DNA from: Luidia sarsii
Lineage: Eukaryota; Echinodermata; Asteroidea; Paxillosida; Luidiidae
Assembly (NCBI GenBank): GCA_949987565.1
Contig: OX465101.1
Location: 25,795,411-25,859,410 of the forward strand
DNA: 64,000 nt
Direction of reading: 5' to 3'
Shown here piece by piece: positions 35,234 to 51,305 of this stretch. The notes under the pieces were generated by a model. The model ran no database searches and had not been told where the DNA came from. It saw only the letters and a program-made list of their open reading frames with translations. How positions within the stretch are numbered: position 1 is the stretch's first letter; each line of letters begins with the position of its first letter. Position numbers and translations under genes: made by a program.

Positions 35234-35867
35234 ATGGTAGTATTTTTGAGAATCATTCCTTGTTGAGGAACGAAACGTAGACCAGTGTTACCCCCGCGAA
35301 CATGGATGCCCCGAGTCTTCACGTCTCCACCCCCCCCCCCCCACCGGAAAAACCACTAGGCCAATACATGGCCCCTTTCTGACCAAAAACGTTAGGGGTA
35401 GGCTTCATGATTGCAATGACACGTACTGGCCTTGGTAGACCAAGGAGACCTGGGGGAGCTCATTGAGTGCGCCCAAAATCAACTTTCAAGGGCCATATAG
35501 TTTAAAAACAAGTGATTTCACTTTATAAATTGTTAAGCGGGAGTCTATCAGTTGCCGTGACGGTAGGTCTACTGGAAATTGTAGCGCTAAATTTATTCTC
35601 ATGTCATTTTTTGTTCCGTTAGCCGAATGGATATTATTTTTGGGAGCAAATCCCCCCCCCCCTCCCACCGGGAAAACCATCCCTTATGTTATTTTTTCCA
35701 AAGCTGCTTTGCTGTCCGCGAAATTAACGCATCCAATGTTGTCTTTTTAAGCATCATTTATTGTACAATAAAAATATATATATCAATTGAGTAATATACA
35801 AAACAATTGCAACCTATTTCTGACTAAAAATAATAACCAAAGTGGATTTAAACAATTGAGGGCCATG

Positions 35868-35950
35868 ACGTTTCGATCCGATAGCAGGACCCGTTTCTCA
35901 AAGGCAGAATGCAGAGAAATGTCCTGCTGGGATTGAAACGTCAGGCACTC
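35868..35950. repeat. Palindromic GACGTTTCGATCC repeat
   Basis: CATGACGTTTCGATCCGATAG ... GGGATTGAAACGTCAGGCA with TTTCTCAAAGGCA between; same unit as 7931-8018. Confidence 0.8.
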
Positions 35951-37089
35951 CTAAAATGCTTAATATAATCACTTGATTAACCTCCAAAGACGCCATAATA
36001 GTCATAAAGGTCGTATATGGTCACATTACAATACATGATAATCCTTCGCACCATGATTGTGTACTCATTTGCTGCGTTCTACATCAAGCAAACGTGTTCA
36101 CCATTCCACCATCCCCATTTGATCCAAATTTAACCAGTCTAGCTATACGAAAGAGCAGCGACACACACACGCAGCAAAGGGTGTATGCAAACCGCATAAT
36201 TATAATGTTATTTCAGCTCTACCTCCAAATGTGATTAAATGCTTACAACAATAATTAAGTACAGTTCCCAAACTTGCCGCACTGCTCAACACATCATGAG
36301 CATAACTATACCCATTGAAAACCGTAGGGGAAAATATAGGCCTACTTGCTTCTAAGAGTCACGGTCACTCTCGCATGAATTAAACACAGCCTGTTAGGCC
36401 TACCGCAAACCTTCGATATTAACATACAAAGTTTATCATTATCTTATTTAAATTTGTTTGGCTATACATTATTATACATGTACCAGCTAAATTATACACA
36501 TTTCGTGCTCCTTCGCTTCGCTCATACGCACGAAAAACAGTTTCCACTTTTGTTGAATGACTCAAGAGGACACATGAACGTAACGTATGTCGTTACCCGG
36601 CAGCAGAAAGGACCTGAAGTGGGCAAGCCTTGCTATGCACCGTCGTTCTTATACTAGCACGCCTGATTGGTTAACAATGCAAGGGAATGAAGTGTGGCCA
36701 ATAGAGCCTTTATTACGCTCTTATTGGAATGCGACTCTTTGGACCGTGTAGCCACACCTATTTTCTTTCGTTATCCAACTCAACGAAACCAAATTTCTAC
36801 TGATATTGAGCAAAGTGATTGTTCGTAATAATATTCAAGCACATTGACCCCTTCTTGATTATAATTATAGGCATCGTCAGAAGAATTGTATTATGACTCA
36901 TTCCAGCTGAAATGTAAACAGCATAGCCCCTACGTACAGCTTGATATGTGCACAACATAATTCTGACACCAATGACATTTTTTTGACAATATTTCTTAAG
37001 ATAGAAATCAGAGCATACCATAGTATAGTCCTATCTCATGATAATTATTATCAGAAAGAACTCTAGAAAAGTGCTCGAAGAGTGCAAAT

Positions 37090-37340
37090 GTGACCCGGCA
37101 CATTATAATGAGAAATAACCTCCACTTTTGAGATTTTGAGATTTTCTAATGATGTGAAAAAGTGTACCATTATCTTTCAAATGATATCAAAATTTTCTCC
37201 AATACATTAACTTTCCGAAAATACCAAAAAAATAAAAATAATAATTTTTAATCGAATTGAGAAGATACTTTGACTTTCGGCGTTGTTTACTCGAAAAGTG
37301 TTTTGGTGGGATATTCCTCATGTCGCTGTGCCGGGTCACA
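37090..37340. mobile_element. Inverted-repeat element with TGTGACCCGGCAC ends
   Basis: TGTGACCCGGCACATTATAA ... CTGTGCCGGGTCACA, about 250 bp, AT-rich inside. Confidence 0.75.
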
Positions 37341-37743
37341 AATAAGCTCCGCCAAGCACGATTTAATTACCACAATGCTAACGAGAAATTGAAAGTGATT
37401 ATCACCAAAAAAGAATCCGACTCGAGCCAGTGAGAATACCGACAGATACAGGCCTACTGGGAAAAAAAATCGCAGAAAGCCTACATTCATGACTCTTACT
37501 AACTTTACTGACTTTTACTAATACCGACAAAAACATAAAAAAAATACTTTATCGTATAATCATCGTCAGTTTTCTTTCTTTTATAGCTGAAAGTTTCAGT
37601 TTGGGTTGTTGTACACTGTAGGCCTATCGAATCCTGGTACAGTGTACTTAAAAAAAAAATATTTAGACAATTATTATTTCTGGAAGAGAAAAAAAGGTTT
37701 TAATGGAATTACCCATTATTTATAACTTCCCCTTCATTTTTAT

Positions 37744-42866
<5,123 letters not shown>

Positions 42867-42870
42867 GGCC

Positions 42871-43412
42871 GGTTGATTGGCTGGCTGGTTGGCTAGCTGG
42901 TTGGCTGGTTGGTTGACTGGCTGGCTGGCTGGTTGGCTAGCTGGCTTGCTGGCTTGCTGGCTGGCTGGTTCGTTGGTTGCCTGGTAGGTTGGCTGGCTGG
43001 TGGTTGGTTGGGTGGGTGGTTGGTTGGTTGCCTGGTTGGCTGGCCGCGGCTGGCCTGGTTTGATGGCTTGCTGGCAGGCTGGCTAGCTGACTGGATTACT
43101 GTTTCTCTGGCTGGCTGGCTGGCTGCGAAATACTGACTGGCCTGACTTGCTTGCTAATTACTGGCAGGCCTGGCTTGCTTGCTAACTGGCTAGCTAAATG
43201 ACTGGCTCGCTGGCTCTCTGACTTGCTTGACTGGTTTGATGGCTTGCTGGCAGGCTGGCTCTAACTGACTGGATCGCTGGCTCTCTGACTGGCTGGCCTG
43301 GTTTGATGGCTTGCTGGCAGGCTGGCTCTAACTGACTGGATTGCTGGCTCTCTGACTGGCTGGCTGGCTGACAGGCTGGCCTGGCCTGGCTTGCTTGCTG
43401 GCTAGCTGATGA
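42871..43412. repeat. TGGC/TTGGC minisatellite next to the TMEM26 start codon
   Basis: Over 500 bp of CTGGCTGG, TTGGCTGG and TGCTGGCAGG words, beginning 4-5 bp upstream of the ATG at 42866. Open frames in it are low-complexity artefacts. Confidence 0.95.
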
Positions 43413-44462
43413 CTGACTCCCCAAACGTTCAACCAACACAACCCAACAGTTAAATGCGTATCGGCCAAGTAAGCGAGTTACCGAACAGTTGTTGTTTCGC
43501 CCTTTCGCGGTTGGTTAAATGCCGGATGAAGATTACCAGATTACCTTGAAGAGCTTGTTTGCATGCGGGCGAACCAGCACAGGTAACGTCTGTATTGTTT
43601 TTCTTCGAGAGGCTGGGACTAAGATGAGAGAGAGAGAAGGCGTTGTGTTTTTCTCTCAACATCGACTGAGGTCCATTGTAAATAAATATTTCAACTGATA
43701 GTGATACTGTCGTGTGGAAATTGACCGCGTTGCACTCTCGACTCTCAACTCTCGACAGCGGCGCGGTTTTCAGAAGCAGTGTTCAGAGCGTTGTCATTTA
43801 ACTATACGAATGACTGACTCGCGCTGTGGGTGAATAGACCGTGCGAATAATGTACGCGCCGTAAGTACATGACGTGTGTGTGTACGTGTACAGGGAAAAT
43901 GAAATGATGAAAAGGGATCTCATAAAGCGACGATGTGTTGGCACCCTCAACGGCTGTCGTTATGTGGTCCTTTGTGACCTTCTGACCTGCATTTTGATTT
44001 ATTGCCGCCGAGTCCCCCGAGGAAATTGTGGGCCTCTGCAGGATTTCGCCGAATAATAGGCCTGGACCTACGGCTCCGTTTCACTTTCAGAGCCATGCTC
44101 CCCCTTCTATCATTGCAACTTCAGCGTGGCCCTGGCCCGCACGGTCGCCTTTCCTTTTGCCCGAATGCCTATAATCATCTACTTAAATAGCATTTCGATT
44201 GCAATTGTTTGTTCTTAAATCAATAACGTGTGATGTTCAATATTATGTGTCTGGTTGTGTTTTTTCATTTATACTGGAATAAGACGGGGGAAATGATTCG
44301 TGAACATGAGTTTTGACGACTTCACCCCACGAACTTCGCGGGGGGTATGACGTAAATCAGGGCAGAGACTTGCCTCGCTGCAGGGGGCCACCGGCATTCA
44401 CGTACGCGTCACAGTGAGTTTCCTTTACGTTATCGGTGAGAAATATCCCCATTTTTGTGCAA

Positions 44463-44672
44463 ATGCCGACAAGGTGTGTGGCTGCAGCTGGATGTAGCAA
44501 AACGTCCAAGGATGGAGTAATAAAACCTCCATCTGTTTTCAGTTGAACGATGTGGACGGCCAAAGTCGAGGTTACCAGAGCAATTAGTGGTCTGGGCCAA
44601 GTGAGTTTTCGAGCCCCCGTAGCCACCACTTCGAGCCGGCTTGCTTTGACGCGTACCTAGACGTCATGTGCG
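44463..44672 (+). pseudogene. Decayed THAP-type zinc-finger fragment
   Basis: Starts MPTRCVAAAGCSKTSKDGV, the typical opening of a THAP domain. An in-frame TGA follows at 44544-44546; the same frame then continues WTAKVEVTRA. One frameshift later, from 44588, comes WSGPSEFSSPRSHHFEPACFD, matching the WSGPSE-x-S-x-x-CSEHF-x-P-x-CF part of THAP domains. The first Cys pair is C-x5-C, one residue longer than usual, and the third zinc Cys is Arg (CGT where TGT or TGC is expected). No C-terminal transposase or other domain follows. THAP domains occur both in P-element-like transposases and in many invertebrate host genes, so the source cannot be decided. Confidence 0.7.
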
Positions 44673-45905
44673 GGACCCGACTATCGAGAGGTTTTTCCGG
44701 ATTGCTCTGCCTTTATGTACGTCACGAACAGCGCCCTTTTTTGGAGTTGCCGCGAAATTCAAAAAGAGGGTGGGGTCCATTTTGGACGGCAAATTACCAC
44801 ACATAACGTACACCACACCCAGTAATTCTTTAAAATTACATTCAATACACACCAATAAATGTATTTTTAAAATGAAATACGATGTTAATTGGTTTCCTTT
44901 AAATGATTTTTAACTTGCTCCCCAGCAAGTGTAGTATGGTGCTTTGCGTTGCGAAATGCAGCCCCATTGATTCGCTCATAGCTTAGGCACGCTGTGCATG
45001 CACCATACCGCGCCCGTAACTTGCGTCCGCATTACGTCGTGCCTTGCCTTGCTACTCGAGGGCGGCCAGAACAGCTGCCTACAGGCTCGTACACAGGTAC
45101 GAACACAGGCTATTGTGTTATGTGGTATAATGGCAGCGGTCTGCGAGCCGTGTACAGCTTGCACCCAGCGTGGTATAGTGCCGTTGTGCCGTGGTTTGCA
45201 AGCCTTTGGCCCCGGATCTCTGCCCGGAGCCGTACTGTACCGGAGAGAACGCCTTGGACAAAGCTAGCCCCATGAACGACTTCCACAAGGAATTTGGAAC
45301 CAACTGGCATTTACAGGGCATAATACGCATCACAATAACGCTCAGAAACACGCAATCACTAATAATAGGGATTCAGTCGGGTTGCTGTAGTGTAGGGGGG
45401 GGGGGTATTCTGCAATGGAAATTGTTCACTATGGAATTCCTTGGTTTCCTGGAAGTTCAATGACTGGTTGACGTCAAATCCCAATTCAAGTTTTACAGAT
45501 GGCTCAGCACGATTTATTGCCATTGAGGACAAAACCCGCGAAACGTGAAATGAACCCGGATTCGGGGATTCATAATACCCGCTGCATATTTCATGTTTTG
45601 TTTTTTTCATTTGCCATTCGGTGTCTGGGAGTCGTGGAACTGGGAACCAGTGCACGGTTCAGCGGTTCAAAGCCGGTCCAATGCCAAAGCAGACTTTACG
45701 ATCAAAGGCAGGTTTCATCTGAATGAATCCCCTGGCTAATTGCTTCTGAACTCTGGGTTGGTTTCGGGAAACAGTTGCCGAATATAGTTCCACGAAATAT
45801 AATCAATCTCTTCTCTTTTTTTTGAGGCCGAAATACGAAGTGAAAGGATTTACTGTAACAAATGAAAAACGAGAAATATATGTCTGTTGTGAAACAGAGC
45901 ATAGA

Positions 45906-46687
45906 GCTTTTCCGCTTCTGTTTGTAACAAGTCATAGAATAGCCCCATTCCTACTCCAAAACGCATGTACATATTTTGTGCACAAAGCCTATGGGACTCG
46001 AGTGTGGTATTCAAAAATTCATAAAAAATATAAACAATGGTCCTTCGGTTCCAAACTTTAGATTTGGAATGTCTAGCACGATAGCTAACTACATACCAAA
46101 TTTCGAGATGATCGGCCAATGCCTTATATGTGTTTTAAAATCACACATTTTGATGACGTCATGATTGCGTAACGACATTTTGGCTCCGGAAGGTGTTTCT
46201 AAACCATGTCCCCAATAGATATCAAAGAAAAAATGAAACAAATCTCGCTCCGTTGGCCAAATATGCTCATTTCAATGTGAAAATCTGAAAAGTTCATGAC
46301 CTCATAAATATTCATGAGATGACGTCACGGTCAATCGATGGCAATTTTTGGATACACCTTTTCCCAACTTAGATACAGTGCAAAGTTGAAACCAAACGAA
46401 CTTGCACTTTTGCTTTTAATGGATTTTGAAATTTGCCCCTTCAAAGCAAGGTCACGTGACACGTGATGACGTCATGATGACATCAAGGTGTTTAGGATCA
46501 ATTTCAGCATGGGCTTTATGCATTTGCCACGTTTGAAAAAAATCCAAGTCTGTTCAATGACCAAAGTCGTGCTTACAAAACCCCTGTGCATTGTCTATGG
46601 GCTTTGGGGGAGAAGAAGAAGAAGACTAAGAAAAAGCCTAACAAAAGATATAGCTTTTCCGCTTCCCTGGAAGCGGCGGAAAAGCTA
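45906..46687. mobile_element. Inverted-repeat element with AGCTTTTCCGCTTC ends and a CRE/E-box cluster
   Basis: AGCTTTTCCGCTTC at 45906 and, at the right, AGCTTTTCCGCTTCC followed by its inverse GGAAGCGGCGGAAAAGCT. Three perfect TGACGTCA sites at 46154-46161, 46320-46327 and 46467-46474, plus CACGTG at 46453 and 46460. No coding frame. Confidence 0.6.
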
Positions 46688-47006
46688 ATTATGCCTTCAT
46701 ACAATTACGAAAACTTTGCATCCTTGAGTTGTAATAATGCCTTATTTGCTTATTTAGCCCTATATATAAATGTATTACGTCAGTACCAACGACTCCCACC
46801 ATGGGACGTGTAATGAGCAATACTCGCCGTTTCTCAAAACTATATCCGAGTAGCATTATCACGCGTGAACATGGATGCTAAACTACCCCTTTTCTTTCTT
46901 TGAAATAATCTTCAAATTCTCGGGGTTTTCATCAAATGCTAATTCGGTACAACATTGCGGACAGCCTAGGTGCTTTTTTGAAAGGTGCTAGAAGCACCAG
47001 AGGTTG

Positions 47007-47047
47007 TCCTAATCCTATCTGCTAGGCTAGAAAGATAGGATTAGGAC
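47007..47047. repeat. Perfect 15-bp hairpin
   Basis: GTCCTAATCCTATCT and AGATAGGATTAGGAC separated by a short CTAG-rich loop. Not obviously linked to a gene. Confidence 0.7.
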
Positions 47048-47278
47048 ACACTGTCTAGCTTGAATTTAATTTCGCGCAAATGTTCATACAAAATACCGTC
47101 ATTGATCGATGTTTGATAGACAAATTCAGTAACAATATTCTGACCTCTGGTACGGTGCTCATTACTTGCGAAAATATTGTAACCAACCGAGATTTACTTA
47201 CTTTATTTACTTACACTGACTGCATGGCTCTGGTTACAACCCTTAATAACAATAGCCTGATGTATGCGCGACCACAGT

Positions 47279-47482
47279 TCTAGTGGGTATTTTTGCATCT
47301 CATTTGGTGCAGAACAGGAGTGGAAATGAGCAAAGAAGACTACTGTATTGTCCACATTCTTCTTTGTAAATTTCCATTGCTGCTCTGTGCTCATTTCCCC
47401 TCCTGTTCTGCACCAGATGAGATGCCAAAAATAATATATACCCACTATATAAGTCAGGTGATGGCATAAAAACAGTCTATTG
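47279..47482. mobile_element. Second copy of the 17836-18064 element
   Basis: AGTGGGTATTTTTGCATCTC, TGGTGCAGAACAGGAGTGG, its inverse CTCCTGTTCTGCACCA, and the end GGTGATGGCATAAAAACAG then CTATTG; the outer left end is missing. Confidence 0.75.
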
Positions 47483-47882
47483 AAAGTAGGCCTCCCTAGT
47501 ACATGTATACATGAGCATAGTTTTCCAAGCGGTTCTTCAAGTGTGAGAGGAATTCCGTCTCCGCATAGACCCCATTTCTGGAACTTAAAGATTTAACATT
47601 AATTTCTTACTGAACTGTAACATTCCGACGTCGATAATTGGAAATATCCATTACTCTGAAAGAGTTGTATTGATTGCGTTAATCAGGCTAATTAATGTCA
47701 TCATCGCATCTGACTCACAGCCTCTATAACCCGCACATTTAGTTAGCGTGAGCTAGATGACGGGATCAGGGCCCACTCGCTTTGGGTTTTTTGAGTGCAG
47801 CGTTCAGCTATCTGAATGTCATTACACCGCTGGTGTATAGTTTGATTTAGTTTGATTTAGTTTGATTTGCCGGTAACGCCCA

Positions 47883-48257
47883 TTAAAGCCCCTACTCAAC
47901 ATTGGTCGAGGTCAAAGAATAGCATCCATACGTTGTATGATCCAACATATGCATGAAATAGCACACCTGGGAAAATTTCAGCTCAATCCGCCAACCGAGT
48001 CTCGAGAAAGTCGTGAAAACCGCTTCATTTGATTCGCGAAAATGCAGCATTTAATGCCGTACTGTTCCGAAAAATAATTTAGATATCGGTGAGACGTAAA
48101 CGATTTCTTGTACTCCTCCCATAATACAACATAATTATTAGGCAGATATATATCAGTGCGAGGTTTCTACTATAACCATCTTCAAACTGTATAAGTTTCA
48201 TGTAAATCTGTGAACATTTCTGTTTTTCGATCTTACCAATGTTGTGTAGGGGCTTTA
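47883..48257. mobile_element. Copy of the 41255-41630 element, opposite orientation
   Basis: TTAAAGCCCCTACTCAACAT ... ATGTTGTGTAGGGGCTTTAA, 375 bp, with the same interior. Confidence 0.85.
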
Positions 48258-49610
48258 AAGCAGAATATGTTATCATACCGTGTGGTTTATTACATACTGC
48301 GTTCTATCAGAACACGGGGCTATGGTCAGGTAAGAGTCATTTGGGACAAAATGTCAATCACTTGATCATAAGTTCATTTTATTGCTCTTTACTGGGTTTC
48401 AGTTGGCATTTATGTAGCACACATTTTGTTTAGATTTCCATTCTATTTGATCAACAGAACATTATAGAAATGGGGCTGGTGGCACGTCGCAAACTATGCA
48501 AGGCGAAAGTAGCCGGCCCCTGACAGAGGTGACCAATACAAGAAAGGAAATTAAGCTTGTCTCACCACAGGTTGCCAAAGCAAGCTCCGATTTCCTTCGT
48601 TAAGTTGCAAATAACAAGTATGACCTTGCTCTGTCATCCCAAGCTTCAATCAACACTGATTATTCGAAAATTATCATCGATATGCTATGAGTTACTGGAT
48701 TATTAAGGTTATGTACAGCAATAGAAAATAATAATAATGGAGAGATGGTGAATATGTACCTGTATAATTAGGTTTTAATGGTCTTAATGCACGCTGGCTT
48801 TTCGGCCACCGTTTTGGGAGCAACGCACAGTACTGTCTAAAATGTGTGTAGTCAATCTATAGCTATTATACGTTACACTTCACGTACATAAACAGCATGA
48901 CACATAATTGCATAAACAGCATCTGAGTTTATTTCATGGTTATACATGCAGAGTATATTGCAGGATATAAGCCACTACACGCGACTATATCCCTGTGGAC
49001 AAATTTAATATGGACCACATACAGTGCGCATGTTTGATTCAAGGCGGTTCATTCTATACAGTGCGTAGACCCATTGCTCCTAAATTATTCACAACTTTAA
49101 AAAAGAAACAGAAAAAAAAGAATCAAGCCCGACAAAATCAATAGGGATGGGAGAGTGATATGGACACGGATAACAAAGAGCACAGGGTGACCAAAGGGAA
49201 GGGCAGGGGTAGGGATTTTGTTTCATGGGAATTGGCCAGACAAGGCAAAGCTCATTTCTAAGTATGACATGTGATCCCGGACATGAAACGAAAATCAAAC
49301 GGCCAATGAATAAGCCGATGATAAATCCTCTTCGGAATCTGTGCCTACCACCCATCAACGATTACACTGCATTTGTTGCCATATGTTGGAGGACTCTCTA
49401 TACAGTGAAAAAAAAAAACTTGAGCGAGTTCCCTTAAAATGCTCCAGCCACACTAGATCAAACCATGATCAAACCATAATCGACATATCTTCCAACCTTC
49501 CGGAATTCCACTATCGATTTGTGAAAACTAAAAATCGTGTCCGGGGATAGGCCACAGCGCACGCCTGCCATAAGGGCTGACACAACATGCAATTTATTGA
49601 CCTCAATCTT

Positions 49611-50096
49611 CTGCTGTAGCCAGGTTTACAAATAGTGGTTGTTTGCATCTGAATTAAAGTGTGGGGGGGGGTGATCCCTAGAGATAAACAGCATGGTTGA
49701 ATTTGCTTGTGACTGGCGCCCCAACCCCAGCAAAGACTACACTAGTTGACAATTTGGTAAGGCCTCCATCTAAAGGCTGGATAGCTCCGATGGAAGAGCA
49801 CGAGTACCGGTATGTTAATCTAGAGGTCTCGAGTTCAAGTCCCGGTCCAATTTAAAGTTTTCTTGGCCAATTTTTCAATTTGTTCAAAAGTTCCCAGTCA
49901 GTAATCCAGGTATGTTAATCCAGAGGTCTCCGGTCCGGTCAAAGTTTTCTTGGCCAATTTTTCAATTTGTTCAAAAGTTCCCAGTCAGTAATCCAGGTAT
50001 GTTAATCCAGAGGTCTCCGGTCCGGTCAAAGTTTTCTTGGCCAATTTTTCAATTTGTTCAGAAGTTCCCAGTCAGTTTTTCCTTTGTTTGTTTGAC
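49611..50096 (+). repeat. tRNA-derived SINE with triplicated tail module
   Basis: Lead (GTTTGCATCTGAATTAAAG, GACTGGCGCCCCAACCCC), tRNA-like head at about 49775-49850 (GGCTGGATAGCTCCGATGG, GAGTTCAAGTCCCGGTCC), then an 87-bp module (TATGTTAATCCAGAGGTCTC ... CCCAGTCAGTAATCCAGG) from 49811, 49911 and 49998, ending TTTGTTTGTTTGACC. Confidence 0.85.
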
Positions 50097-50637
50097 CTCA
50101 ATCTTCTGCAGTAACCTTTGCAACCCTCCGACGGGTTTTATTTTACTGGCAGTTACAGCACATCGTCAAGCTTTTACTTGCTTGTCCCTCAGCACTGAAG
50201 CCTGGTCTCCCATTCGTTTTATGCAGCTCTCCTGAAAACCACCGCTTTGACGTTGGGTTCGGCTTGAACTCCACTTTCAAAAGTGGCCGCGTCTCAACTT
50301 ACAGGCATCTTGAAAGGGTTTGCTGACTGATTCTCGGTAAACAGGAAAACCCCATAACAGCTGTGATTTAGAATGCTGCAGCAGTACAACACCAAACCGG
50401 TGGTTTTGAAAAAGACCACTTCAAATCATTCTTTGGCCAGCTTATTATTGCACCACATCCCGTTCTCCATTCTGATTAAAACAAACTATCATTAGTATAT
50501 CATCGTTTTTACAAGGGCCAGTATTTGCTCCCGGTATTTTAAATTCTACTTCAAATACATTATCATACAACAGGACTATTTCTGAGTATCGTTGTCCAAA
50601 GTTACCTGGCAGAGATGACACCTTTAAGCAAAGCATA

Positions 50638-50905
50638 ATTGGGATAAATAAGACTTAAGGATTTGCATGGTGGGTGAATCAATATAGAAAGGTTAAGGAG
50701 TTCCACCAACGAGTCCAAGACATTCTCCTGAAGATGGCCAGAGCATACTGGTCGAAATGTTGAGTTACCACTCTTCTTTAAGAGACCTGATACATGGTAT
50801 CACCGCAAACCTTCCTATAATAATTGGGATACATATGTGTTACCAGTATCTGCATAACATAGATGTCATTTTTGAACTACAGCTGCATTCAACTGTTACA
50901 TTTTC
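50638..50905 (+). mobile_element. Copy of the 14305-14775 retrozyme-like family
   Basis: AAATAAGACTTAAGGATTTG start, CTGAAGA at 50728-50734, one base, GGCCAG/CTGGTC helix, GAAA at 50753; then GGTATCACCGCAAACCTTCC and the same tail (TGCATAACATAGATGTCATT) as at 14650-14730. Confidence 0.8.
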
Positions 50906-51138
50906 TTCAAGATGACGGATTCTCTTTCAAATCTCCTTCCTTCAAATTCCTTCAAATCTCATTACAGACCATATTGAGGGAGATAATATTTCTTTGTCTT
51001 TGTATTCTTTTAAACGTTATTCGACCATTAGGTATGCACAATTATATGCACTTGCATTTTGCCAATAGGGTGTTTTTGTGTCCAGTGTAGTTGAATATCG
51101 AGGGAGATAATCTTCCTTTGTCAAAGGACATCCGTATG

Positions 51139-51144
51139 TTTATT
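51139..51144 (-). terminator. Candidate ATG2 polyadenylation signal
   Basis: AATAAA on the minus strand, about 160 nt past the ATG2 stop codon. It is the first canonical hexamer seen downstream. Use is not proven. Confidence 0.45.
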
Positions 51145-51305
51145 CACGTTAATTGACAATTAAGTACGCACAATTAATCTGCACTTGCATTTTGCCAATA
51201 GTGTTTTTGTGTTGTGCGTGGTCGATTGCTGTGCGGTCTTGTCTCAGTCAGTTCTCTGTCAGCGCCTTCTCCTCCTTCGAGGTGCTTGGCCAGCTCTCCC
51301 TGCTT

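Larger units (their letters stand above)
35160..37743. other. Intergenic between EIF3K (5') and TMEM26 (3')
   Basis: Contains the EIF3K promoter, poly-C runs (35331-35342, 35651-35662), the hairpin repeat at 35868-35950 and the element at 37090-37340. No exon recognised. Confidence 0.5.
42867..51305. other. Intergenic between TMEM26 and ATG2, mostly repeats
   Basis: Besides the repeats listed separately, I find no exon resembling a known family. Stretches 43450-44460, 44700-45890, 48260-49600 and 50100-50630 show nothing recognisable. 44990-45260 is somewhat GC-rich. A G-run lies at about 45397-45406. Confidence 0.5.

Noticed and set aside
44994..45463. Possible first exon of an unknown gene in the GC-rich stretch
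   Set aside because: Overlapping frames on both strands, no family resemblance, no convincing donor-acceptor chain to another exon.
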